A DNA stretch of 64,000 bases, from the NCBI GenBank assembly GCA_036346395.1, contig CM070599.1:34711232-34775231 (forward strand), written 5' to 3'. Positions within the stretch are counted from its first letter, which is position 1. Each line of letters starts with the position of its first letter. The position numbers were made by a program, and so were the translations under genes. The stretch is from Hsuehochloa calcarea (taxonomy: Eukaryota > Streptophyta > Magnoliopsida > Poales > Poaceae). This document shows, piece after piece, positions 56,001 through 64,000 of the stretch. Below the pieces are notes generated by a model. The model was not told where the DNA came from, ran no database searches, and worked only from the letters and a program-made list of their open reading frames with translations.

Positions 56001-57070
56001 ACCACGCGGCTGTCCTCCATTGCCTCGCCCAGCTCGCGCAGGCTGGCGACAAGTCCGTTGATGCGCATCGCGAAGTCATCGACGGACTCCCCGTCGTGGA
56101 ACGCGACGTTCTCGAACTCCTTCAAGAGACGCTGCACGTTCGCGGACTTCACGCGATCATCGCCGACCCTCATCCTCTTCACCGCCTCCCACGCTTCATT
56201 CGCCGACTTCTTCACGGCGAGCCCGGCCTTCATCTCCGGCGGCACCGCACGCAAGATGGCGGCCAGCGCCCGCCGATCCTTGGCGCGCTCAGCGCTGACG
56301 GCCTCCACAGCATCCCAGAGCTCCAACGCCTCTAGGCTCACCTGCATGACCAATGACCACTCATGATAATTGGTCTTGGTCGTGATGGCGACTCAAGCGC
56401 TCTCGGTGTTGGGACGACGCGCTCCGCCGCGACGCCGAGCTTCTGCAGGGTGCCGGACATCTTCGTTCCTTGCTCTGATACCAAATGTTAGAACTTGCCC
56501 AAGATCAAACATTAGAACGCAAGGATTTTTGCCGGACGACAGAACGCCGGCAACGGCGACACAACGCCGGGTTTTTTCTGTATTTACAACCCACTCAGAA
56601 CACACAGCTTACATGCGTTTTTATTTAGCACCTGAGCAACTAACTCATGCGGCCTTCGCGCGCACGTCCGCACGAGGATCTCGTGATCCGGCATCAGTGC
56701 AACGTGAGCTACTCCCTCACGCGTATGAATCGGTCGCCGCAACTAACGCCCGCAACTGGCCGCACAGACGCGCGCCTCGACGAACGGCAGTGCACGCCAC
56801 ACACGCGCACTCAACGCACTCAACGCGCAGAAGCTTGGCGTGGTTTATTCCAACATGCATTAGGTCAATCTGTTTAACATTGCTGTCATTGGCTTGTTGC
56901 CTCCGCTGCGCTGTTTTTCCTTACCTGGTGTTTGCATGAGCATGACATTCTGTTTTCTCCCTATTGCTGTTGCTAGGGTAACAAGGGAGTTTTACCTGAG
57001 CACCGAGGAATTCATTGATGCTGTCGCTCAGCAACTGCGAGAAAAGATTCAGATACCAGCTGCTGTATAA
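44094..57070 (+). CDS. ICDH: NADP-dependent isocitrate dehydrogenase, organelle-targeted
   Basis: Fifteen exons: 44094-44307, 44389-44432, 44516-44625, 45690-45727, 46367-46444, 52133-52186, 52252-52353, 52454-52539, 52610-52713, 53438-53506, 53585-53700, 53898-53932, 54016-54158, 54315-54437 and 56977-57070. All borders are GT/AG and the frame is continuous for 469 aa. The enzyme oxidises isocitrate to 2-oxoglutarate, making NADPH. About 55 N-terminal residues form an Ala/Arg/Leu-rich transit peptide (plastid or mitochondrion). The core begins IKVQNPIVEMDGDEMTRVIW. Substrate-site segments SPNGTIRNIL, GTVFREPI and GRHAFGDQYRATD are intact, as are YDGDVQSD and AAHGTVTRH. Oddities: KKCPLYLSTKN has Cys where Trp is usual, and VLFSSDGKT replaces the usual VLVCPDGKT. 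Intron 5 holds a copia element, intron 9 a MITE, intron 14 a gag-only element; none touches an exon. Confidence 0.95.
46486..46615 (+). repeat. 5' LTR of the copia element
   Basis: Begins TGTTAGAGATATATG and ends CTATTCCTAACA; differs from the 3' LTR at one base (CTTTAGCC against CTTTGGCC). Confidence 0.92.
47371..51572 (+). pseudogene. Broken copia gag-pol
   Basis: Recognisable pieces in order: gag (about 47371-48200, HMRIHMRGLRLW); zinc-knuckle remnant (about 48216-48265, NKVDHIESQCYKK, first Cys apparently lost); protease (about 48470, WILDSGASFHIT); integrase (48985-49560, from CKLGKH through HSDVWGP and RYYIIFIDD to FWAETVSTATYLVN); RT (about 50213-50700, PLPGYSVPEG and RRSLYGLKQ, with a YVDDM-like site near 50630); RNase H (about 51110-51300, YSDATWASDPSDR and SRSSAEAE) and the TKHI..DSSF tail. 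The final 265-codon ORF (50776-51573) is intact, but several frameshifts separate the domains upstream. Confidence 0.88.
51586..51715 (+). repeat. 3' LTR of the copia element
   Basis: 130 bp, one base different from the 5' LTR; followed by the TSD copy TTAAT. Confidence 0.92.
52807..53044 (+). mobile_element. MITE in intron 9 of ICDH, Mutator-like
   Basis: 238 bp between 9-bp direct repeats GTACCAACC (52798-52806, 53045-53053). The ends AGGGGAAAAAATCCC (left) and AAGGATCAAAAAACC (inverted right) are weak inverted repeats. The centre is the reverse complement of 2596-2802. A 9-bp target duplication is typical of Mutator-like elements. Confidence 0.65.
55177..56855 (-). mobile_element. Gag-only mini retroelement (TR-GAG type) in intron 14 of ICDH
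   Basis: 1.68 kb, with LTRs 55177-55526 and 56486-56855 and a perfect TSD TGCAT (55172-55176, 56856-56860). On the minus strand the primer site TGGTATCAGAGCA lies two bases from the 5' LTR, and a purine tract (TTTAGGGGG) precedes the 3' LTR. The interior is almost entirely one gag ORF. This structure fits the terminal-repeat-with-GAG class of non-autonomous elements. The LTRs differ mainly by a ~20-bp segment around ACAACGCCGG present only in the 56486 copy. It is antisense to ICDH. Confidence 0.9.
55565..56353 (-). CDS. Intact copia-type gag (UBN2-like) with zinc knuckle
   Basis: A 262-codon ORF. The body is a UBN2/Retrotran_gag-type helical capsid domain (LELWDAVEAVS, ANEAWEAVKRM, LKEFENVAFHDGESVDDFAM, LREVV-like helices). 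A basic Gly/Ser linker leads to a CCHC knuckle, CFNCSVRGHLARDC. The ORF stops about 40 bases before the purine tract and 3' LTR, and no protease or pol follows. No frame break is visible, unlike the copia gag-pol in intron 5, so a functional gag acting in trans is conceivable. The start is the first ATG after the primer site region. Confidence 0.88.
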   Translation of the reverse strand: MVMQVSLEALELWDAVEAVSAERAKDRRALAAILRAVPPEMKAGLAVKKSANEAWEAVKRMRVGDDRVKSANVQRLLKEFENVAFHDGESVDDFAMRINGLVASLRELGEAMEDSRVVKKILRVVPEKMKQVAVAIEMLLDLNTMSVEELVGRLRVAEEPRDVDEEMGGAGRLLLTEEQWEARRRRHDGNARRGDGGDKGSGSHVDDDGGSSTCSGTSRRSERRNRGKCFNCSVRGHLARDCREPKKERALLADAGEEPCLL

Positions 57071-57643
57071 TTTCTCCATAGCGTTGAATTGGGTGGACCA
57101 AGTTCACTCTGGTTGTGCATTCGTCACACATTTTGATTTAAATGATGAGATGGAGGATCCCGTTCACTTGTGTTTAAGTCAATTTTTTTTGTTACAACCT
57201 ACCATTTCATCGTGTTAATAATCTGCTATGCGATTTTCCTCTCTTCAGCCAGTCAGCCTCATCGTGGTTGGGTAAATAATGGTCCATGGGCCAGTGAATT
57301 CAGAGTTACGTTGAGTTCAATACACTGGTTCAGCTTTTCATCCATGTTTTTTTTCTTCACAATTTTATCTGCATCTTCGACTCATACGAGAGCTGTTATC
57401 TTTCTCTGAATGTGTGCTTGAGTTGCTAGGAGTACATCTCTTCATGTTCCGCTAATCGTAGCCCTTTTTTTAATATATTTTAGACGTAATTCCTTACGGT
57501 ATTATTGTATCGGGACTCAATTGACCCATGTATTTGTATACGGTAAACATTGCATTATTGCACTGTACCAAATGCGTACTATGTTTTAGACGGGAAACAG
57601 TGATGGTTCGATCCCGTCTCCCGTGTTTATACCGAGTGATGCA
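57071..57643 (+). other. 3' flank of ICDH
   Basis: AT-rich sequence that should contain the 3' untranslated region. No further gene is visible before the Harbinger terminus at 57644. Confidence 0.5.
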
Positions 57644-57837
57644 GGGCATGTTTGGTTTGGAGCCTTATCTAATCGAACCAAACTTTGGTATTGCCTGTAC
57701 ATTTTGGTTCAGATTTGGTTTGATGCCAAATGTTGGTACTACCCCCAAAAAAATTCGGTAACCCTCAGCAACCCTTTCTGGGCGAGTGTTTTGCTCGCTC
57801 GTGTTTTGGTGAGGCTCAACCAAGACGTCTCGTCACC

Positions 57838-58508
57838 CCTCTATAAAAAGGCTCTCCTTTAGGGTTTTCCTTTTCTTTCCTCTCCTCTTGTCTCGGACCG
57901 CGCAGCTCCGTCTCTCCCCGTCCTGAACAGCTCGTGTGTTCCCTCCTCTCCTCGCATCTCGTGTCCTCCCCCTCTCTTCCCAGCTCGTGTCCTCCTCTCT
58001 TCTCTCCACAGTAGCACCTCCCTACTCCCCCGATTTTGTCACACCTCCCTTGCGCGTCGTCGTCTCTTCGAAAGTTGAGATGGGGTAGAAATTTATGTGG
58101 AATCGGGTGGGGATCTGTGATTTCTGGGTGGATTTGGGGGAAATCGGTTGGGGATATGGGATTTTTGGGTGCCTCTATAAAAAAGCTCTCCTTTAGGGTT
58201 TTCCTTTTCTTTCCTCTCCTCTTGTCTCGGACCGCGCAGCTCCGTCTCTCCCCGTCCTGAACAGCTCATGTGTTCCCTCCTCTCCTTGCATCTCGCGTCC
58301 TCCCCCTCTCTTCCCAGCTCGCGTCCTCCTCCTCTCTTCTCTCCATAGTAGCACCTCCCTACTCCCCCGATTTTGTCACACCTCCCTTGCGCGTCGTCGC
58401 CTCTTCGAAAGTTGAGATGGGGTAGAAATTTGTGTGGAATCGGGTGGGGATCTGTGATTTCTGGGTGGATTTGGGGGAAATCGGTTGGGGATATGGGATT
58501 TTTGGGTG
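57838..58508 (+). repeat. Tandem duplication of the transposon leader (2 x ~335 bp)
   Basis: Copy 1 57838-58171 and copy 2 58172-58508 are nearly identical. Each starts CCTCTATAAAAA, a TATA box, followed by a CT-rich leader (CTCTCCTTTAGGGTTTTCC) and a G/T-rich part with GGGTGGATTTGGGGGAAATC. The element therefore has two promoter copies in a row. Confidence 0.9.
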
Positions 58509-59204
58509 TGTTTGGGCGAAATCGCTTAGGGATGTGGAATTTCAGTGTGGTTTTGGGTGAAACCGGTTGGCGATTTCTGGGTGGTTTTGGGCGAAACTGG
58601 TTGATTTTTTTGTGTGTTTTCTCGGCTGATTTGGGCACGTGAGGTTCGTTTATTTCATCCCTTCCATTTGACATGTATTTGCCGACTCATTTCTTTGCTT
58701 ATTCTTGTGCATGTGATGTTAATTAGGGGCTTGTTGCTTGATCTTCCTGTAGCTACACCTCCCTACATGTCCTCTCCTGCGGCATCGGCACACATCCCCT
58801 GGTCAACGACACCCCTTTGAAAGTTGAGGTGGGGGTCAAATTTGGGTGGCATCAGTTCGGGATTTTGGAATTCTGGGTGGATTTGGGCGAAATCGATTGG
58901 GTTTTTGGATTTCTCGGTGGATTTGGGCACGTGAGGAACGTTCATTTCATCCCTTACATCTAGCATGTGTTTGTCGACTATGTGTTTGCCGATTGTTGTG
59001 ATGTTAATTAGATCTCTTCTCGATCTTTTTGTAATGTGTACGCTGGCTTGGTTGGTGACAACATGTGTTTCCTCTAGATATCATGAAGAACTAGTGTTAT
59101 TTGCCGACTATGTGTTTCTTGATTGCTGTCATGTCATATTACCTGATGTCATCGCTTTGCATTTTTCTTCCTCCTCAGTTGAACTTATGCATGTCATCCA
59201 TATC

Positions 59205-60536
59205 CCAATGGACAACAATCAACTACAATACCTTTATTACTGCATGTGGAGGCAGAAGGCACTAGTGGTTCTTGTTCTTATGTTGGTTCTTTGGTGGAGG
59301 AACAAAGATGATAAGAGGAGGCAGATGAGTGAAGTATGTGCCACTAGTCAATAGGGATGCTTGGAGGACCAGCGAACTAATTAGGTTGATCGACACCTCA
59401 AATAGGACATGTATTCATCAGTTGAGGATGCGTCGGGCTGTGTTCTACAAGCTTTGTACCCGCCTTAGGAACAATGGACTACTTGCTGCCACATTTCATG
59501 TTTCAGTAGAGGAGCAAGTTGCAATGTTTCTTAAGATGGTTGGACAACATCATATCAACTCTTTTGTATGATTTTCCTTGTACCGATCCGGTGAGACAGT
59601 AAGTATGTACTTTAATGTTGTGCTGTGTGCCATGGGTGAGTTAGCTCGTGAACTGATTTATGTGAGATGTATCGGAACACATGTTAAGATCACTAGCAAT
59701 GCAAACATATTTTATGCCTACTTTGAGGTAACAGTCGTTAGTACATTACAATAGTGCATATTCTAATGGAGTTAACTATATGTAATATTTGACATGTGCT
59801 CTATCTTTCTACATACGGGTGTATTGGGGCACTAGATGGCACCCACATCAGGGCAAGTGTGCCTGCTAAAATGGTGGATAGGTTTAGAGGCCGTAAGTCA
59901 CACCCTACACAAAATGAATTAGCAGATGTTGACTTTAATCTTCGGTTCACTTATGTCCTAGTAGGTTGGGAGGGATCTGCTCATGATTCTCTTGTGTTGC
60001 ACGATGCCCTCTCTCGTCCAAATGGCCTTAAAATAGCTGAAGGTATTTAGACATATCCCTACAATTCACAGCTGGTTTTACTATAATAAGTTTACATTAG
60101 GGTCTACCTTAACATGGTTGTAGGGAAATTTTATTTGACTGATGTTGGGTATGCTACGAGACCAGGTATATTGCCACCCTATCATGGTGTTCACTATCAC
60201 CTACAAGAGTTCCTATGCCCCCAAGACCCAAAATGTCCAAAAGAGCTATTCAACCATCGACATTTCTCACTTCGGACAACAGTTGAGATAGCATTTGGTA
60301 CTCTCAAGAATCGTTTCAAGATTCTTAGTAACAAGTAGTTCATACCCCTTAAATCACAAGCCAAGGTGGTTGTTTCCTGTTGCGCCCTTCATAATTGGAT
60401 ATTGGAGAATGGACATGATGAGTTTGTATTTGATGAGGCTACTTGGTATTCACACCTACCATGGAGCAGCAATTGTCTTCGATCGAGAGAATGATGTACG
60501 CAAGTGGGCTGCCATGCGTGATTTACTAACGTAGCA
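59205..60536 (+). pseudogene. Harbinger transposase (DDE_Tnp_4), broken
   Basis: N-terminal helix-turn-helix part at 59329-59571 (LRMRRAVFYKLCTRLRNN, VSVEEQVAMFL), then a frame break at about 59571. DDE domain at 59815-60050 (GALDGTHIRA with the first Asp; SAHDSLVL with the second Asp) and 60120-60338 (KFYLTDVGY, then VEIAFGTLKNRFKIL with the Glu). A TAG stop interrupts NK*F at 60337-60339 and another stop follows before KWAAMRDLLT. All three catalytic residues survive but the chain is not translatable as one protein. Confidence 0.85.
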
Positions 60537-60930
60537 AATGTGGAATGATAGACCGAGTGTCGCTAACAATGAGACTAAGGGCAGCGACAACATTGCTAGT
60601 TCCATGGACTATTAATTGTACCTAGCTTTTGTAATAATTGTGAAGACTACTTGTGCTATTATATCTATAGGATTGTACTATCTTTAATGTGTGCCATTTA
60701 TCTACTCAAATGAATGAGCACTTCAAGATGATTACCTTGTACCTTCATCAACACTGATTATCTTGTGAAGACTACTTGTGCCATTTGAATACTTCTTACA
60801 TGCTGATTACAGCTTGTAAACTGATTACAACAGTGATTACAGTAACATTTGATTACTTCTTGCACGCTGATTACAGCTTGATTACTCTACATACTTTTAA
60901 TGTTTGCACTTTTGACATTCAGATTACAGC

Positions 60931-61560
60931 ATGGGTAAGCAAAAGGAAGTTGTCAAGAGCGAGGAGGAGGGCTCTCATGACAAGTACATAACATGGGCTG
61001 ACGAGGCCACAAAGTTCATGCTTGAGTAGTATATAGATATCCATAATGACAAACCCACCACCTTCAAGTGGAAGAAGCAACACCACCTTCAGTGTGCAGA
61101 TGCTTTGAATGGCGGCGAGAGCGTGAAGGAGTTGTAGACCTATTCATTGACAGTGGAAGATGGTGGTAATGATTCTGACACCATTGCTTGCAATAATCCG
61201 ACAACTAAAGGCACCAATTCGAGTAAGAAGCGCAAGCGTATCAAATCATCAGCCAAGAAGCAGTCGAAGGAAAAATGAAGCCACGGTAAAGCATCGAACG
61301 ATGAGATGGCAGCTAGTATTACGAGGCTTGCGAACTCTCTTGTGTGTTCTAATCCCACTGCCTCCGTTAATCAGAATGCCCAATCAGACCCTAATGCTAA
61401 TATTGGAAGCGTATAGAGAATCTCACCATCACAGGAAAGGACAAGATCGTCATTGCAGCCTTTCTCGCCAAGCCAGAATAGGAACACTTCTGCGGTTACC
61501 TTAGCATTGCAAGTGATGTGACTTTCTAAGCCTCGGTCATAGACTACTTTGAACGCAAAT
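60931..61560 (+). pseudogene. Myb/SANT-like partner ORF of Harbinger, broken
   Basis: From ATG 60931: MGKQKEVVKSEEE, then ITWADEATKFMLE*YIDI, KPTTFKWKKQHHLQCADALN. This is the Myb/SANT-like DNA-binding domain typical of plant Harbinger ORF1 proteins. The codon after FMLE is TAG, where the family usually has Trp. Further stops follow at about 61135 and beyond. Confidence 0.75.
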
Positions 61561-62428
61561 ATGGCGGTGGTGGTGATTTTGGCTTTGTCTGATGCTCCTT
61601 GTGGTACCTAGGTTGACAAGGATATTTTGTGATGCATGTAAAAAAGGATGCTTCAGTAGCTGTTCCATGTTAATTCTATTTTGCTTGCTTCTAGGTGTAG
61701 TCTTAAGATCTAGTGTTGTGTTCCAAACCATTGTAATTTATCTAGCTCCTCCCGGTTATTGTGTTGTCTTGGATGTCAAAAAACTGGATGGTAACTGATC
61801 CTTAAATGGAAAACCGGTTGGTGACAGCTGGTTGCTGATGGGAACTGCATGCTAATTCTATGTTGTTGGCTCTACAAAAAATTTTTTGTGTCATCTTTAG
61901 TCTTGATTGTCATCCACATTTGTGATCATGTTTGAATGTCCATCTTGACTTCACAATGGACAAGGATTGATCATGCTTTGTAGCTGGAATTGTAATGCCA
62001 GAATATGTACGATAATGTGGTTCAGAAAAGAGGTAAGCTGGAGAAGGTGGTGCTGTCCAAGAAGGTAGCTGGAACTGAAATTGCAACGAGGTAATCTGTT
62101 CTCTGCTCATTCAGTTCTAGCTGTTTAACCTGTTGTTTGCTCATTCAGTTATAGCTGCAAGTGCAAGGAGGTAATCTCATCCCTTCATTGGTATGGTGAC
62201 TTGATTCTAATTGACTGCAAACCAAACAATACAAAACAATCTCTCCAAAATTTTGGTAATCTATTTGCCTTCAAACCAAACAATAGCCCAAGCAACTTTA
62301 CCTAGTATTTGGCTCTGGATTGGCCACAAACCAAACAACATTATTTTGCCTATAATTTGGCACTGCCTAGGTTTGGACATTGCCAAAATTTTGATTAGGC
62401 AACTTAGGGGCACAATCCAAACAGCCCC

Positions 62429-62690
62429 GTAGTAACAAAATTTCCCACCGCAAGCTGGTCAACGCCCAGCTTGATTCTCCCCAATAAGTCGCACAAGTCA
62501 CATCCCTCTTGATTCTCCCCAATACCCCCACGAGAAGAAAATACGATGAAAATAATCTCACGCGAGATCCTAACCTATCAGCCGTCCATTCGGATTGACG
62601 AAAAGGAATCAATGGTCGATAGGATCCCCGTCCCACCCCCGCCGCTCCTTGTCCTACTCCCGCTTTAAATACGAGGCGTCAGAAGCAGAG
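62429..62690 (+). promoter_or_regulatory. Promoter/leader of the glutaredoxin gene
   Basis: TTTAAATAC at about 62663 is only ~25 bases before the ATG, so it is more likely leader than TATA box, unless transcription starts very close. The Harbinger end lies 262 bp upstream of the ATG. Confidence 0.35.
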
Positions 62691-63632
62691 ATGGTGATCG
62701 CCTCCTCTTCATCCAACCCAGAATCCAGGGCGATGGCGCTCGCAAAGGCCAAGGAGATCGTCGCCTCCGGTCCCGTCGTCGTCTTCAGGTCTCCCCCCCT
62801 CTCTCTCGTATCGATCGCACCTGCCGTGAACAAACGCTACTGAACTTTCTTACGAGAACAAATACTACTAAACTTGCAAAAAATTAGTTCTTGAGAAATG
62901 AAAAGGGAAAGGGGAAGGGGGGAGGTGGAGGAAGGAGAAGAGATCCTATCGCTATTTCCATCTCTTTTCCTCCCTCCCCCTCCTCCACGAGTCAGACATA
63001 TTATTTCTTCTTTATTCTTTCCGATAATATTCTTTCTCCGTGGAAGGGTGCTGCAAGTAACGCACATGAACGGGGATTGTAGTTTCTAGAGATGCAACTT
63101 GATTCCTTTTGCTTTCTAGAGTAGGAAGCTATTGGAAAATCGAATTAGGAATTTGGAATCTGTATCCATCCTATTGGCTTGTTTGGAACATTGGATGGTA
63201 CAAGAGCGTAAAATTCTAAAACTCTGTAAGGGATTGGAAAATTTTTTGGGATTATTGGGAAGTTTTTTTTCTTTCTCTCTGGATCACCTAGGTTTTGTTG
63301 TGTCCTAAATATTTGATGGCACCACTGTTTTTACTGTTCTGGTGTAGAACTTACCAACATGCTGCGATGGAAGAATGACGTTTTGTTTCCACGCTTCTCC
63401 ATGTTAAGAAGCTACCATTGGAATACATATTTGATGCCCAATGCTTTCGTGTCTTGTTCTAGAATTCTTTTGTTCGGTTTTGATCTTTGGAAGTTGATCT
63501 TTCCTTGTTTCATAGCTAACTCTGCTTCTTGGGCAATCTGCAGCAAGACTTACTGCTCTTTCTGCACCCGTGTGAAACAGTTGTTCGCGCAGTTAGGAGC
63601 AAGTTTCAAGGCTATCGAGTTGGACGTCGAAA
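62691..63632 (+). CDS. CPYC-class-like glutaredoxin, 5' part (gene continues past window)
   Basis: Exon 1 62691-62788 and exon 2 63544-63632, GT/AG borders, frame continuous for 62 codons; later exons lie beyond 64000. The protein begins MVIASSSSNPESRAMALAKA, then KEIVASGPVVVFSKTYCSFC, and continues LGASFKAIELDVE. This is the start of a glutaredoxin fold, a small glutathione-dependent thiol oxidoreductase, closest to grass GRXC2/C6-like proteins. The active site reads CSFC instead of the usual CPYC/CPFC. An in-frame ATG at 62733 could be an alternative start. The C-terminal half (TVPN and GG.D glutathione-binding motifs) is not in the window, so completeness cannot be judged. Confidence 0.9.
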
Positions 63633-64000
63633 GTGAGTGCACTTACCTTTGGTTTTTCTTTTCGCTGTTCACTTATGAAATCGTAAGTAGACTGGATGCA
63701 GGATGGTAGTACCAATTGGTGATATTGCAATACCCTATTTTGCCTGTGTTAGATTTTTTTGGACGAAATTGCCTGTGTTGGAATGATTCTATTGTACTGT
63801 TTTGTCGAAATATACAGACTGAGTTTAAGAGCTTACAGATTTGAGGGATTTTAATAGGGCATCACAACTACTGGAATGTGGCAATATAAATTTGTTTTAA
63901 AGTAAGCTCATAAAGTGGCAGGGTCTTAGCCTCTTAGGCGATTATATTTCTTAGTTAGACACTAGAGAAACACTGAAGGTGGCAAGCAACCAATCATGAG
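63633..64000 (+). other. Intron 2 (partial) of the glutaredoxin gene
   Basis: Starts with the donor GTGAGT at 63633. The rest is AT-rich and I see no third exon before the window ends. Confidence 0.6.

Larger units (their letters stand above)
57644..62428 (+). mobile_element. Decayed PIF/Harbinger DNA transposon
   Basis: The left end GGGCATGTTTGGTTTG and the inverted right end GGGGCTGTTTGGATTG are Harbinger-type inverted repeats (one indel apart). About 4.8 kb lies between them, with both genes expected of an autonomous element: a DDE transposase and a Myb/SANT-like partner, both on the plus strand. A 3-bp target duplication could not be seen (GCA against CGT), so the exact ends are uncertain. 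Stops and shifts in both genes make it inactive. Confidence 0.8.

Noticed and set aside
55220..56335. 371-codon plus-strand ORF
   Set aside because: Antisense to the gag ORF; it runs through an LTR and has no domain of its own.
1..64000. CRISPR arrays, rRNA or tRNA genes, organelle or bacterial DNA
   Set aside because: None seen; intron-rich genes and plant LTR elements indicate nuclear grass DNA. Short tRNA genes could be missed by eye.

Overview
This window is nuclear DNA from a grass (Poaceae, species not determinable by eye). It holds four intact or near-intact host genes in a dense nest of transposable elements. The grass assignment rests on intron-split genes with GC-rich first exons, residue-level resemblance to grass proteins, TGGTATCAGA-type tRNA-iMet primer sites and solo LTRs.

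Layout. 1-1540 is the end of a long LTR whose start lies outside the window. 1541-4939 is unassigned, with one small MITE. 4940-10499 is a rearranged LTR of the same family; it contains filler DNA, an empty-site copy of its own flank and a copia end fragment. 10855-13312 (minus) is a five-exon trichome-birefringence-like (TBL) wall-polysaccharide O-acetyltransferase. 13718-14493 is a GC-rich plus-strand ORF cut by a gag-only LTR element (14494-20674, minus, 5-bp TSD). 22102-24348 (plus) is a four-exon gene for a conserved 70-aa protein; its first intron carries three related box C/D snoRNA sequences with antisense to one 18S rRNA segment. 24557-43350 is bracketed by a diverged pair of short LTRs. 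It contains a 3.04-kb solo LTR, unrecognised ORFs, a 2.7-kb tandem duplication with exons of a dead PASTICCINO2 (3-hydroxyacyl-CoA dehydratase) gene, a 2.14-kb solo LTR and another long-LTR end. 44094-57070 (plus) is a 15-exon organelle-type NADP-isocitrate dehydrogenase gene, interrupted by a copia element in intron 5 and a gag-only mini-retroelement in intron 14. 57644-62428 is a decayed PIF/Harbinger transposon with transposase and Myb/SANT-like ORFs. 62691-63632 holds the first two exons of a glutaredoxin gene that runs off the window.

The host genes are not functionally linked. The main observations worth checking are the snoRNA cluster, the empty-site copy inside an LTR, the duplicated PAS2 pseudogene with a shared frameshift, the TR-GAG-type element, and an unusual CSFC active site in the glutaredoxin. 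I saw no undescribed defence-type or multi-gene system. All splice sites were chosen by eye from GT/AG rules and reading-frame continuity; no alignments were run.
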